Positions 26,892 to 36,035 of a DNA stretch of 64,000 nucleotides are shown here, in pieces; the first letter of the stretch is position 1, and every line of letters starts with the position of its first letter. Both the position numbers and the translations under genes were made by a program. Source of the DNA: Sphingobacterium sp. ML3W (GTDB lineage Bacteria; Bacteroidota; Bacteroidia; Sphingobacteriales; Sphingobacteriaceae); NCBI RefSeq assembly GCF_029542085.1, contig NZ_CP107036.1, forward strand, positions 5,704,001 to 5,768,000, written 5' to 3'. The notes beneath the pieces were generated by a model. It worked only from the letters and a program-made list of their open reading frames with translations, was not told the origin of the DNA and made no database searches.

Positions 26892-27311
26892 TTATTTCCG
26901 CCTATTTTGTAAAGATTTGTAGAGATGCTCCCTGAACTCCTGTTCTACTTCAAAAAACTGTGAAGCTCGGGCGTTGCCTATCACCTTGGCAAATTTTGCG
27001 CGGTACTCCTTTTTTATCTGTACTTCTTTGGCATCATATTGCAATACATCCCTCGATCCACCTCTAAAACTGTTTTTAGGGGCTCCATTCAGTTTCTCTT
27101 TCCGGATATCCCATAATGTTTGGCTATATTCATTATAGAGTGGAAAGAATTGCTGTGCTTCTTTGGGTGTTAAATCTAGTTCCTTAGTAATATAAGCTAT
27201 CTTTTCATTTTCAATAGCTTGAAATCGATTTTTGTCTTGCGCAAAGCCCAAGGCAATAGAAAATATACTAAAGAACAATGTTATCCATATGTTTTTTTTG
27301 TTGAACATCAT
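26892..27311 (-). CDS. Secreted Spy/CpxP-like protein of an ECF sigma cluster
   Basis: 139 residues, signal peptide to about 24 (ALGFAQ). The mature part is helical and charged (LDLTPKEAQQFFPLYNEY, KKEYRAKFAKVIGNARASQFF), the usual periplasmic LTxxQ-type Spy/CpxP-like fold found in Bacteroidota ECF clusters and often named sensor of ECF sigma factor. Its start overlaps the anti-sigma stop (TAATG), so the two are coupled. A stress-sensing or chaperone role is inferred. Confidence 0.75.
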   Translation of the reverse strand: MMFNKKNIWITLFFSIFSIALGFAQDKNRFQAIENEKIAYITKELDLTPKEAQQFFPLYNEYSQTLWDIRKEKLNGAPKNSFRGGSRDVLQYDAKEVQIKKEYRAKFAKVIGNARASQFFEVEQEFREHLYKSLQNRRK

Positions 27312-28369
27312 TATAAGGTATAGTTTAGATAATCTTCTATCTCTTGTTTAGATATGTTAGTACCAAATCCTTTCGTTGGAAGATTTGTTTCATCCGTATA
27401 TTGGGACATATATATTATGTCATCACCTGAAGCCGATGCCGAAAGGTAATTAATAATTTCCTGCTTGGGTATTTCAGATAAATGTTGACTGAGCTGTTCT
27501 TCGGCTACATTATCTTGTACGATCGTATTTTGCTGCTGGAATTGATAGCCCCAATATCCACCTAGACCTAACATGGCTGTGAACGAAGCTGCTACTGCAT
27601 ATCGGGTATACCATTTTTTTGGTTTTCCTAAGCGACGGATCGGAGTTGAATCTCTTTCTTCTTTTATGTCCTGAATAGCCCCGATAATTTTGTCTGAAAG
27701 CGTATCAAAATAATGTGGTGGCAGGTCAAAACCTGTGACAGGAACCGTATCTTTTAATTTTTCTTCTGCAACACGAGCGAAAATAGCATCTTCAAGATCT
27801 GCATGATAATTTACAGGAAGAGCGAAACCATCCGTTGAGATAGCTTCCTTCAATTCTGCTTCTGCAATACGAGAAAAAATAGCATCTTCAAGATCTGCAT
27901 GATAATTTACAGGAAGAGCGAAACTATCCGTTGAGATAACTTCCTTCAATTCTGCTTCTGCAATACGAGAGAAAATAGCATCTTCAAGATCCGCATGATA
28001 ATCTACAGGAACAGCAAAGCCATCCGATTTGATTTTTTCTTTTAAGTTTTCTTCCGAAATTCGATGAAAAATGTCTCCTGTCAATTTATCCGAATACTGT
28101 TCAGGAATAGCGAAGCCATCTACAGTGACTTGAGCTTTGAGAGAGTCTGCTGCTATTTTGCTCAACACAACATCAGGGAGCGAATCAAAGTATCCTTCAG
28201 GAACCTCAAATACAGATTCATCTTTGCATTCTATCCATTTGACTTGCGCTATTATTTTAGATTCTAAATCACTGAAATAATTTTCAGGCACGCCAAAAGG
28301 ATTTTCACGCAATGATTCTGGAAGATGATTAGATTCCAGCCCATCATGATATGTGCTATTTTCCTTCAT
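27311..28369 (-). CDS. Putative anti-sigma factor with seven 32-residue repeats
   Basis: 352 residues. Residues 25-245 hold seven repeats built on F-x-(V/I/L)-P-x-x-Y-x-x-x-L, with the F at 25, 54, 86, 118, 150, 182 and 214, so the last six are exactly 32 residues apart. Copies four to six are almost identical. One membrane helix lies at about 254-275 (YAVAASFTAMLGLGGYWGY), followed by an extracytoplasmic tail with two KQEI..YL motifs. Its place between the ECF sigma and the Spy-like gene marks it as the anti-sigma; members usually have one or two such motifs. Confidence 0.8.
   Translation of the reverse strand: MKENSTYHDGLESNHLPESLRENPFGVPENYFSDLESKIIAQVKWIECKDESVFEVPEGYFDSLPDVVLSKIAADSLKAQVTVDGFAIPEQYSDKLTGDIFHRISEENLKEKIKSDGFAVPVDYHADLEDAIFSRIAEAELKEVISTDSFALPVNYHADLEDAIFSRIAEAELKEAISTDGFALPVNYHADLEDAIFARVAEEKLKDTVPVTGFDLPPHYFDTLSDKIIGAIQDIKEERDSTPIRRLGKPKKWYTRYAVAASFTAMLGLGGYWGYQFQQQNTIVQDNVAEEQLSQHLSEIPKQEIINYLSASASGDDIIYMSQYTDETNLPTKGFGTNISKQEIEDYLNYTL
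27731..28210 (-). repeat. 96-bp tandem repeats inside the anti-sigma gene
   Basis: Five 96-base units encode repeats starting at residues 54, 86, 118, 150 and 182; those at 118, 150 and 182 share long identical runs such as gcatcttcaagat(c/t)(c/t)gc, suggesting recent duplication. Copy number could vary between strains. Confidence 0.85.
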
Positions 28370-28402
28370 AGTATTTGTTAGAACCGAATTTCGCTAAAAG
28401 GT

Positions 28403-28948
28403 TTAATCGTGGTTGTTAAAAAAAGCCTCTATTTTTTTTACTGCCAAATGATAAGATGCTTTTAATGCACCAACACTTGTGCCTAATACATTAGAAATCT
28501 CTTCATACTTCATGTCTTCAAAATATTTCATATTGAAAACTAATTTCTGTTTCTCTGGCAATGTTAATAAAGCCTGTTGCAATTTCATTTGAGCTTTGTC
28601 GCCATTAAAGTAATTGCCATCCGCAAGTGTTTCTGCTAAGTAAGCAGTCGTGTCGTCATCCAACGACACGTTCTGCTTTTGCTTTTTTTTATTTAAGAAT
28701 GTAATACATTCGTTTGTTGCAATTCGATATAGCCAAGTATACAATTGTGAGTCTTCACGGAAGTTCCCGAGATTCTTCCATACTTTGACGAAAATATCCT
28801 GAACGACATCATCTGCATCATCATGATCGATTACCATTCTTCGCACATGCCAATAAATCTTTTGTTGATACTTTTTCAACAATAAACGGAAAGCTTCTTC
28901 TCGCGTACTTTCTTCGGCGAATTTTGCTATAATTAAAGCGTCATCCAT
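28403..28948 (-). CDS. ECF-type RNA polymerase sigma factor
   Basis: 181 residues. Region 2 includes DDADDVVQDIFVKVWKNL and the YTWLYRIATNECI helix; region 4 has LPEKQKLVFNMKYFEDMKYEEISNVLGTSVGALKASYHLAVKK, an HTH that reads the -35-like element. It should direct RNA polymerase to an extracytoplasmic-stress or adaptation regulon and be held by the downstream anti-sigma. It begins 21 bases after the transketolase gene, so it may also be transcribed from there. Confidence 0.95.
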   Translation of the reverse strand: MDDALIIAKFAEESTREEAFRLLLKKYQQKIYWHVRRMVIDHDDADDVVQDIFVKVWKNLGNFREDSQLYTWLYRIATNECITFLNKKKQKQNVSLDDDTTAYLAETLADGNYFNGDKAQMKLQQALLTLPEKQKLVFNMKYFEDMKYEEISNVLGTSVGALKASYHLAVKKIEAFFNNHD

Positions 28949-28969
28949 ATATTGACCTGTGTAGTTTTC

Positions 28970-29923
28970 TTATTTTCTTTTGATTACTTTCTGAGCCGCA
29001 GCAACGATCGCGTCAGCGTTCAAACCGTATTTTTCCATGAGTTGTGCTGGAGTACCTGATTCGCCAAAACTATCGTTTACCGCTACATATTCTTGCGGAC
29101 TAGGCAATTCTTTGGCTAATACCTGTGCAACGCTGTCGCCCAATCCACCAAGACGGTTGTGCTCCTCAGCAGTCACGACACATTTCGTTTTAGCAACTGA
29201 TTTCAAGATCGCTTCTTCGTCCAACGGTTTGATCGTATGGATATTGATGATTTCGGCGTTGATACCCAATTCTGCTAATTTTTCACCCGCTTGGATGGCT
29301 TCCCATACCAAGTGGCCCGTAGCGATGATGGTTACATCTGTACCTTCATTCAATAAGATTGCCTTTCCGATGACAAATTCTTGATCAGCTGGAGTAAAGT
29401 TAGGAACTACCGGACGACCAAAACGTAAATAAACCGGACCTTCAAATTTCGCTGCCGCAATAGTTGCGGCTTTTGTTTGGTTGAAGTCACAAGGGTTAAT
29501 TACAGTCATTCCAGGTAACATTTTCATCAATCCGATATCTTCCAAAATTTGGTGTGTAGCACCATCTTCACCCAAGGTTAATCCTGCATGAGAAGCAGCA
29601 ATTTTTACATTTTTACCCGAGTACGCAATAGATTGACGGATTTGGTCATAAACACGACCTGTAGAGAAGTTGGCAAATGTACCTGTGAAAGGAACTTTAC
29701 CACCAATAGTAAGTCCTGCCGCGATGCCCATCATGTTTGCTTCAGCAATACCGATTTGGAAAAAGCGTTCTGGGAATTCTTTGATAAAATCGTTCATTTT
29801 CAATGAACCGATTAAATCAGCACATAATGCTACTACATTTTCATTTTGTTTTCCAGCTTCCAATAAGCCAGCTCCGAAACCTGAACGTGTATCTTTTGAC
29901 TCTGTGTAAGTATATTTTTTCAT
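28970..29923 (-). CDS. Transketolase C-terminal subunit
   Basis: 317 residues covering the Pyr and C-terminal domains of transketolase: DTRSGFGAGLLE, FPERFFQIGIAEANMMGIAAGL (with the Glu that activates TPP), YLRFGRPVVPNF and TAEEHNRLGGLGD. With the subunit immediately upstream it forms a heteromeric, split transketolase of the pentose phosphate pathway. Two bases separate the genes. Confidence 0.95.
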   Translation of the reverse strand: MKKYTYTESKDTRSGFGAGLLEAGKQNENVVALCADLIGSLKMNDFIKEFPERFFQIGIAEANMMGIAAGLTIGGKVPFTGTFANFSTGRVYDQIRQSIAYSGKNVKIAASHAGLTLGEDGATHQILEDIGLMKMLPGMTVINPCDFNQTKAATIAAAKFEGPVYLRFGRPVVPNFTPADQEFVIGKAILLNEGTDVTIIATGHLVWEAIQAGEKLAELGINAEIINIHTIKPLDEEAILKSVAKTKCVVTAEEHNRLGGLGDSVAQVLAKELPSPQEYVAVNDSFGESGTPAQLMEKYGLNADAIVAAAQKVIKRK

Positions 29924-29925
29924 TT

Positions 29926-30774
29926 CTAGTAATCTCCTAAAGTTTCAGTAAGTTGATTCAATGCCGACGCCAATTGTTCGTCATTTGGAGCAACACCGTG
30001 CCATTTATGAGAACCCATCATGAAATCAACACCTTTTCCCATCTCTGTGTGCAATAAGATAACCACTGGTTTACCTTTTCCGGTACGTGATTTTGCTTCT
30101 TCTAAGCCCGCAACTACTGAAGCCATATCATTTCCTTTAGTCACTTCCATCACATCCCAGCCAAAAGCTTCCCATTTTGCACGAAGATCGCCTAATGACA
30201 GCACCTGATCTGTCGATCCGTCTATCTGTGCATTATTATAATCAACAGTCGCAATCAAGTTGTCAATCTTGTTGTGTGGCGCATACATTGCAGCTTCCCA
30301 AACCTGGCCTTCCTGCAATTCACCATCACCCATTAATACATAAACTAGATTATTGTCTTTATTCAATCTTTTTGCCTGTGCGGCACCGATAGCAACGGAT
30401 AATCCCTGACCCAAAGATCCTGACGCAATACGGATGCCTGGAAGACCTTCGTGTGTCGTTGGGTGACCCTGTAGTCTGGAATTGATTTTTCTGAATGTCG
30501 CCAATTCGCTTACTTCAAAATAACCCGCATGTGCCAATGTACTGTAAAATACAGGTGAAATGTGTCCGTTTGACAAGAAGAATAAATCCTCTCCTTTTCC
30601 ATCCATATCAAAGGAAGGATTACGTTTCATTGCATTGAAATAAAGCGCCACAAAGTAATCTGTACAACCTAAAGAACCACCTGGGTGTCCTGATTGACAA
30701 GCGTGTACCATACGTACGATATCACGTCTTACTTGTGATGCAATTTGTTCTAGTTTGTTAATATCTGCACTCAT
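29926..30774 (-). CDS. Transketolase N-terminal subunit
   Basis: 282 residues from the ATG at 30774 (MSADINKL); an in-frame ATG at 30792 adds six residues. TPP-binding features are SGHPGGSLG, GQGLSVAIGAA and GDGELQEGQVWEA...VDYNNAQIDG. It is the PP domain half of a split transketolase and needs the downstream gene product. Confidence 0.95.
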   Translation of the reverse strand: MSADINKLEQIASQVRRDIVRMVHACQSGHPGGSLGCTDYFVALYFNAMKRNPSFDMDGKGEDLFFLSNGHISPVFYSTLAHAGYFEVSELATFRKINSRLQGHPTTHEGLPGIRIASGSLGQGLSVAIGAAQAKRLNKDNNLVYVLMGDGELQEGQVWEAAMYAPHNKIDNLIATVDYNNAQIDGSTDQVLSLGDLRAKWEAFGWDVMEVTKGNDMASVVAGLEEAKSRTGKGKPVVILLHTEMGKGVDFMMGSHKWHGVAPNDEQLASALNQLTETLGDY

Positions 30775-30999
30775 TTTTTTTGTTGGTTTCACAATTGGTC
30801 GTAAAGTTAACTATTTTTAAGCTAGATGCTTGTTAAAAAGTGAATTTCTTTATTTAGTATGGCGTATGTGACGATTTCAGCGCTATTTTTTCGAATAAGT
30901 CCCTGGTTTGTGAATGGACGCCATTGCAATTTTAGACCTTTTAATGTTGACTTTTTTTGTACCTTGCTTTTAATTATAAAACCCACAATTTTCAAGACG

Positions 31000-33420
31000 A
31001 TGCCTAATCAATCTAAACGTTTTCTGTTTGTTGCGACATTTTCCGTAATACACTTCTATTCTTTTGCTCAGGATAAATCCGTTTACCATAAAGATTGGAT
31101 TGACTTCAACAAAAATGGTAAAAAGGATATTTATGAAGATCCCAAACAATCCATAGTAAGTCGGGTGGAAGATCTGTTGAGTCAGATGACAACGCAGGAA
31201 AAGGCCAATCAGACCGTTACACTCTATGGTTATGGAAGAGTATTGAAAGATGAACAGCCTACCGCAGCTTGGGACAACGACATTTGGAAACATGGATTGG
31301 CTAATATAGACGAAATGTTAAATAGTCTTGCCTATAATAAGTCCGCAAAAAGTTCTTTTTCTTATCCATTCAGCCGCCATGCTGTTGCATTGAATAATGT
31401 ACAAAAGTGGTTTATCGAACATACCCGGTTGGGCATTCCAGTTGATTTTACCAATGAGGGAATACACGGTCTCAACCATGATCGGGCGACGCCATTACCG
31501 GCTCCGATTAATATTGGAAGCACCTGGAATACTAGATTGGTGAGAGATGCCGGTGAAATAGTGGGGAGAGAAGCGAAATATTTAGGATATACCAATGTCT
31601 ATGCCCCGATTCTGGATGTCTCCCGAGATCCAAGATGGGGACGTGTTGTGGAAACTTATGGTGAAAATCCCTTTCATATCGCAGAAATGGGTAAACAGGC
31701 TGTATTGGGTATTCAGCAAAATGGTGTTGCGTCAACGTTGAAACATTATGCCGTCTATTCTGTACCTAAAGGAGGGCGAGATGGAAATGCGCGGACAGAT
31801 CCGCATGTTGGTTTTCGTGAAATGCATGAACTTCATTTATACCCATTTAAACGGGTTGTCAAAGAGGCCAAACCAATGGGTATCATGAGTAGCTACAATG
31901 ACTATGATGGTGTACCAGTCTCGTCAAGTAAATATTTTCTGCAAGATTTGCTACGGAAGGATTACGGGTTTGAAGGATATATCGTTTCGGATAGTGAGGC
32001 GTTGGAGTTTATCAGCAGTAAACATCATGTTGCTGCAGACTATAAAGATGCAATACGGCAAGCTTTAGAGGGAGGACTCAATGTCCGGACGAATTTCGAT
32101 CCACCGAGTACGTACCTGACACCATTGATGGAACTTATCAACCAAGGCGGGCTTGATATGAACGTATTGGATCAACGTGTTCGAGAGGTATTGACTGTTA
32201 AGTTTAAATTAGGATTATTTGATCATCCGCTTATCGATAACACAACATTGGCTGACAAGAAAATCCATACACAGGCAGATGAAGATATTTCCCTACAAGT
32301 GAATAGAGAATCCATTGTTTTGCTTAAGAATGAGCAGCAGTTATTACCTATAGATGTCAGTAAGTATAAGCGGATTTTGGTGACAGGCCCTATGGCCGAA
32401 GCAACGAATTATACAACAAGTCGCTATGGTCCATCCAATAACCCAATTACAACCATTAAGGATGGTATTATCGAATATGCTAAAGGGAAAGCAGTTCAAG
32501 TAAACTACACAAAAGGGGTGGATGTTGTCGATAAGAACTGGCCCGAAAGTGAGATTATTCCAACAGACCTTTCTAAAGAGGAAATCGAAAACATGACTGC
32601 AGGTGTACGCCTAGGGAACGAGTCTGATTTGATTATTGCTGTCATGGGAGAGTCGGAACGTGAAGTTGGAGAAAGCCGGTCTCGCTCAGATCTCAATCTA
32701 CCGGGTAAACAACGTGATTACCTAAGGAAGTTAAAAGAAACAGGAAAGCCCATCGTTCTGGTACTCGTTAATGGACGTCCATTGTCTGTCAATTGGGAAA
32801 ATAAATACTTGCCTGCCATTGTCGAAACTTGGTTTCTAAGTGGTCAATCTGGACATGTTGTAGCAGATATGTTATTTGGTGAGTATAATCCGAGCGGAAA
32901 GCTTTCGATTTCATTTCCTAAATCTGTTGGACAGATCGAAATGAATTTCCCGACCAAGCCTGCGGCACAAGCGGGGCAACCCGGTGTTGGTCCCAATGGC
33001 TGGGGAAATAGTCGGGTTGTTGGATTTCTTTATCCGTTTGGTTATGGCTTAAGTTATACCGATTTTCAATTTTCAAATTTGCGTCTGAATAAAAAGCAGA
33101 TTCGACCAACAGACTCGCTGACAGTTACCGTGGATGTACAGAATATCGGAAAAAGAAAAGGAGCAGAGGTCGTTCAACTTTATGTCAAGGATGTTGTTTC
33201 TTCTGTAACAACTTACGAGATGGATCTGCGCGGTTTCGAAAAAATCGAATTAAATCCCGGTGAGAAAAAGTCTGTCCAGTTTTCAATTTTACCGGCTCAC
33301 CTTGAGTTGTTGGATCAATACAATAAATGGACTGTAGAGCCTGGGGAATTTGAAATCTTTATTGGAAATTCATCCGCTAACCTACCATTGAAAGATTCAT
33401 TTGATGTGACTAAAGAGTAA
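31000..33420 (+). CDS. Glycoside hydrolase family 3 (beta-glucosidase/xylosidase)
   Basis: 806 residues from the ATG at 31000 (MPNQSKRF), which gives a signal peptide ending SFAQ; the ORF extends 47 codons further upstream without a signal. The N-terminal barrel contains TNEGIHGLNHD, DPRWGRVVETYGENP and the nucleophile Asp at about 331 (GYIVSDSEALEF). The second domain and the C-terminal fibronectin III-like domain (FGYGLSYTDFQF) follow. It removes terminal beta-linked glucose or xylose in the periplasm or outside; the sugar is not determined. Near the N-terminus DFNKNGKKDIYEDP looks like a calcium-type loop. Confidence 0.93.
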   Translation: MPNQSKRFLFVATFSVIHFYSFAQDKSVYHKDWIDFNKNGKKDIYEDPKQSIVSRVEDLLSQMTTQEKANQTVTLYGYGRVLKDEQPTAAWDNDIWKHGLANIDEMLNSLAYNKSAKSSFSYPFSRHAVALNNVQKWFIEHTRLGIPVDFTNEGIHGLNHDRATPLPAPINIGSTWNTRLVRDAGEIVGREAKYLGYTNVYAPILDVSRDPRWGRVVETYGENPFHIAEMGKQAVLGIQQNGVASTLKHYAVYSVPKGGRDGNARTDPHVGFREMHELHLYPFKRVVKEAKPMGIMSSYNDYDGVPVSSSKYFLQDLLRKDYGFEGYIVSDSEALEFISSKHHVAADYKDAIRQALEGGLNVRTNFDPPSTYLTPLMELINQGGLDMNVLDQRVREVLTVKFKLGLFDHPLIDNTTLADKKIHTQADEDISLQVNRESIVLLKNEQQLLPIDVSKYKRILVTGPMAEATNYTTSRYGPSNNPITTIKDGIIEYAKGKAVQVNYTKGVDVVDKNWPESEIIPTDLSKEEIENMTAGVRLGNESDLIIAVMGESEREVGESRSRSDLNLPGKQRDYLRKLKETGKPIVLVLVNGRPLSVNWENKYLPAIVETWFLSGQSGHVVADMLFGEYNPSGKLSISFPKSVGQIEMNFPTKPAAQAGQPGVGPNGWGNSRVVGFLYPFGYGLSYTDFQFSNLRLNKKQIRPTDSLTVTVDVQNIGKRKGAEVVQLYVKDVVSSVTTYEMDLRGFEKIELNPGEKKSVQFSILPAHLELLDQYNKWTVEPGEFEIFIGNSSANLPLKDSFDVTKE

Positions 33421-33493
33421 TGCTCATAGCGTCTGTTTGTGCAAAAGATATATCCCCTATGGGGCATACTAAATACAAATAGCTATAAAAAGA

Positions 33494-33532
33494 AAAAGGA
33501 TTCAGCAAAATTTCATATTGCTGAATCCTTTT
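33494..33532. terminator. Bidirectional terminator
   Basis: Stem aaaaggattcagcaa/ttgctgaatcctttt between the convergent GH3 and Nfu genes. Confidence 0.85.
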
Positions 33533-33557
33533 AAAAATTCTTATCGTATCTCTATGA

Positions 33558-34112
33558 TTACATTGCTTCGGCAACAACTTCTGTCACACCTGGAACCATG
33601 CGTTTCAATAAACCTTCGATACCAGCTTTTAATGTGATCGTTGATGAAGGGCAGCCACTACAAGAGCCTTTTAGCTCAACAGTTACAATACCTTCGTTGA
33701 AAGATTTGTAATGAATAGCACCACCATCTTGTTCAACAGCAGGTCTTACATAATCATGTAATACTTGTTGTATTTTCACTTCTGTTTCTGTTCCCTCGAA
33801 GTTTACTTCCGTATCATGATGTACAGCTTTCACCGCAAGCTCAGATTCTACAGCACCTTTTACGAAGTCTTTCAATAAAGCTTCGATATCTTCCCATTCC
33901 GCATCTTCTGTTTTGGTAATGGTAACAAAATTGCTTGCAAAAAATACACCGTTTACGAAATTGAATTTGAACAATTCCAGCGCGAAAGGTGAATCTTGTG
34001 CAGCTTCTTTATTTGGGAAATCCACACTACCATTGATCAATAACTTATTGACCAAAAACTTCATAGTTGAAGGATTGGGAGTAGATTCTGTATATACGTT
34101 GATAGTAGCCAT
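33558..34112 (-). CDS. NifU/Nfu-type iron-sulfur scaffold protein
   Basis: 184 residues. The N-terminal Nfu_N domain (TESTPNPSTMKFLVN) is followed by the NifU-like domain with the CxxC cluster ligand motif SCSGCPSSTITLK. It carries a 4Fe-4S cluster between two subunits and passes it to target enzymes. A promoter-like TATCTTTG box lies 24 bases upstream. Single gene, probably cytoplasmic and housekeeping. Confidence 0.95.
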   Translation of the reverse strand: MATINVYTESTPNPSTMKFLVNKLLINGSVDFPNKEAAQDSPFALELFKFNFVNGVFFASNFVTITKTEDAEWEDIEALLKDFVKGAVESELAVKAVHHDTEVNFEGTETEVKIQQVLHDYVRPAVEQDGGAIHYKSFNEGIVTVELKGSCSGCPSSTITLKAGIEGLLKRMVPGVTEVVAEAM

Positions 34113-34135
34113 TTAAATTTTATTTTTATTCCTAA

Positions 34136-34143
34136 CAAAGATA
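34136..34143 (-). promoter_or_regulatory. Putative -7 box (TATCTTTG) for the Nfu gene
   Basis: Minus-strand TATCTTTG matches TAnnTTTG, 24-31 bases before the start codon. Confidence 0.55.
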
Positions 34144-34184
34144 GATCAAAACAAGCGTTGTTAAGGTCATCTATAAGTCAAAGC

Positions 34185-35534
34185 TTATAAAGTGACACCT
34201 GTGTAATTAGAAGGGCTGATTGCCTTTAATTCCGCTTTTACCTCTTCAGATACGTTGAGATTATCTACAAACGTGGCAATGGTCTCTTTGGTCACATGCG
34301 TATTGGTACGTGTTAGATCTTTTAATGCTTCGTAAGGTTTTGGATAGCCTTCTCTGCGTAAGATCGTTTGTAACGCTTCGGCAACAACCGCCCAATTATT
34401 TTCAAGATCATTTGCAAGCGCCTGTTCATTTAAGATCAACTTACGTAAACCTCGCAATGTCGATTTGAAAGCAATTAGGGTATGTGCAAATGGAACCCCA
34501 ATATTACGTAATACGGTCGAATCTGTAAGATCCCTCTGAAGACGTGAAATAGGTAATTTAGCTGCTAAATGTTCGAATATCGCATTGGCAATTCCTAAAT
34601 TTCCTTCTGCATTTTCAAAATCAATAGGATTGACTTTGTGTGGCATTGCAGAAGATCCGATCTGACCAGCAGTGATTTTCTGCTTAAAGTATTCCATGGA
34701 GATATAAGTCCATACATCACGGCATAGGTCAATGATAATGTTATTGATTCGTTTTAATGCATCACAGCTTGCAGCAAAGTTGTCATAATGTTCAATTTGC
34801 GTCGTAGTTTGGGAACGATCCAATCCTAGAATATTATTAACGAAGTTATTACCGAAGGCAACCCAGTTGGTCTCTGGATATGCCACGTGATGGGCATTGA
34901 AATTACCTGTTGCCCCACCAAACTTAGCTGAATAAGGTACGGTATGTAAAAGTTGTAACTGACGTTCAATACGCTCGATAAAGACATAGAGTTCTTTACC
35001 TAGACGAGTCGGAGATGCTGGTTGTCCGTGTGTACGGGCAAGCATTGGAATGTCCGACCAAGAGGTTGCCAAAGACTTAAGCTCATGCAGCAATTCTTCA
35101 ATGATCGGTGTATAGCTTTCTTTGATTGCCTCTTTCCATGAGAGAGGGATAGCGGTGTTGTTGATGTCCTGAGAAGTCAGACCAAAGTGAATAAATTCAA
35201 GATGATCCTGTAGTCCTAGTTTTTCAAATTGATCTTTTAAAAAATATTCAACGGCTTTAACATCATGATTGGTAACTTTTTCGGTGTTTTTGATCCAGAT
35301 TGCATCTTCTTCGGAAAAGTTACGGTAGATATCTCGCAATTTTTCGTTCAATGTATTGTCAAAATGCTGCAATTGAGCTATACCCGATTCACTTAATGCA
35401 ATAAAATATTCAACTTCAACACGAACTCGATATTTTATTAAAGCAAATTCGGAGAAAAAAGCCGAAAGTTCATTGGTGTTATTGTAATAGCGTCCGTCAA
35501 TAGGCGTGACTGCTGTTAAGGATGATAAAGCCAT
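34185..35534 (-). CDS. purB: Adenylosuccinate lyase
   Basis: 449 residues from the ATG at 35534 (MALSSLTAVTPIDGRY); the ATG at 35555 is a poorer fit. The lyase-superfamily signature GSSAMPHKVNP, the THGQPASPT motif and TSQDINNTA identify PurB of the E. coli type. It acts twice in purine synthesis, releasing fumarate from SAICAR and from adenylosuccinate. It is a monocistronic gene with a promoter box nearby. Confidence 0.97.
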   Translation of the reverse strand: MALSSLTAVTPIDGRYYNNTNELSAFFSEFALIKYRVRVEVEYFIALSESGIAQLQHFDNTLNEKLRDIYRNFSEEDAIWIKNTEKVTNHDVKAVEYFLKDQFEKLGLQDHLEFIHFGLTSQDINNTAIPLSWKEAIKESYTPIIEELLHELKSLATSWSDIPMLARTHGQPASPTRLGKELYVFIERIERQLQLLHTVPYSAKFGGATGNFNAHHVAYPETNWVAFGNNFVNNILGLDRSQTTTQIEHYDNFAASCDALKRINNIIIDLCRDVWTYISMEYFKQKITAGQIGSSAMPHKVNPIDFENAEGNLGIANAIFEHLAAKLPISRLQRDLTDSTVLRNIGVPFAHTLIAFKSTLRGLRKLILNEQALANDLENNWAVVAEALQTILRREGYPKPYEALKDLTRTNTHVTKETIATFVDNLNVSEEVKAELKAISPSNYTGVTL

Positions 35535-35552
35535 AGATTGAATGATTTTTGG

Positions 35553-35560
35553 CAAAGGTA
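35553..35560 (-). promoter_or_regulatory. Putative -7 box (TACCTTTG) for purB
   Basis: Minus-strand TACCTTTG, 19-26 bases before the chosen purB start, which supports that start over the ATG at 35555. Confidence 0.55.
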
Positions 35561-35601
35561 AAAAAATGCTTGGAGCTTAGCAATTTAATTGGGTGAGATA
35601 T

Positions 35602-35632
35602 AAAAAAATGCCTCCCTATTGAGGAGGCATTT
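35602..35632 (-). terminator. Rho-independent terminator of lipoprotein gene 1
   Basis: Stem aaatgcctcc/ggaggcattt followed on the minus strand by a run of seven T. Confidence 0.85.
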
Positions 35633-35662
35633 CTATACTGGTTGAAATTCTGTTTCGAAGAA

Positions 35663-35884
35663 TTATTTTTTAGCAGCAGTATCAACTTTAGAAGCCGCTG
35701 AATCAACTTTTTGAGCAGCTGAATCAATTTTGTTAGCAGCTGAATCCAAAGTGTTAGCAGCTGAATCAACTAAAGCAGATGCAGAATCAACTGCATCAGT
35801 TGATTTTTTACCAGTTTCACCACATGAAGCGAAGGCTACAGTTAAAGCCAATCCTAAGAAACCTAATTTGAATGCGTTTTTCAT
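35663..35884 (-). CDS. Small heptad-repeat lipoprotein 1
   Basis: 73 residues. The signal peptide ends at a lipobox (AFASC) with Cys21. The mature 53 residues consist mostly of a seven-residue repeat, (V/L/I)DSAAxK, six copies, ending KK. With Val/Leu/Ile at position a and Ala at position d this is a classic Ala-rich coiled coil. It resembles Braun's lipoprotein in size, helix type and terminal Lys, but no homology is claimed. A close paralogue with the same layout lies just upstream. Confidence 0.75.
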   Translation of the reverse strand: MKNAFKLGFLGLALTVAFASCGETGKKSTDAVDSASALVDSAANTLDSAANKIDSAAQKVDSAASKVDTAAKK

Positions 35885-35945
35885 TTTATTAAAATTAAAA
35901 GTAATTTCTAAATCTTGTTATTTAAGACTTAATACGGGGAAATTG

Positions 35946-35953
35946 AAAAGGTA
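35946..35953 (-). promoter_or_regulatory. Candidate -7 box of lipoprotein gene 1
   Basis: Minus-strand TACCTTTT inside gggttaccttttc, a block shared with the upstream region of the paralogue; one mismatch to TAnnTTTG. Confidence 0.45.
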
Positions 35954-35974
35954 ACCCTGCTGCCCAATTTTTTT

Positions 35975-36011
35975 TAAAAAAAGAGAGGCTTCTCTTACGA
36001 AAAGCCTCTCC
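35975..36011 (-). terminator. Rho-independent terminator of lipoprotein gene 2
   Basis: Stem gagaggctt/aagcctctc with a T-run of eight on the minus strand. Confidence 0.8.
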
Positions 36012-36035
36012 AAATACGTTATTCAGTTTCTAAAA

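Noticed and set aside
27731..28210. CRISPR-like direct repeats
   Set aside because: Repeats are contiguous 96-bp coding units in frame, without spacers.
30859..31000. N-terminal 47-codon extension of the GH3 gene
   Set aside because: It would bury the signal peptide; the ATG at 31000 gives a normal signal.
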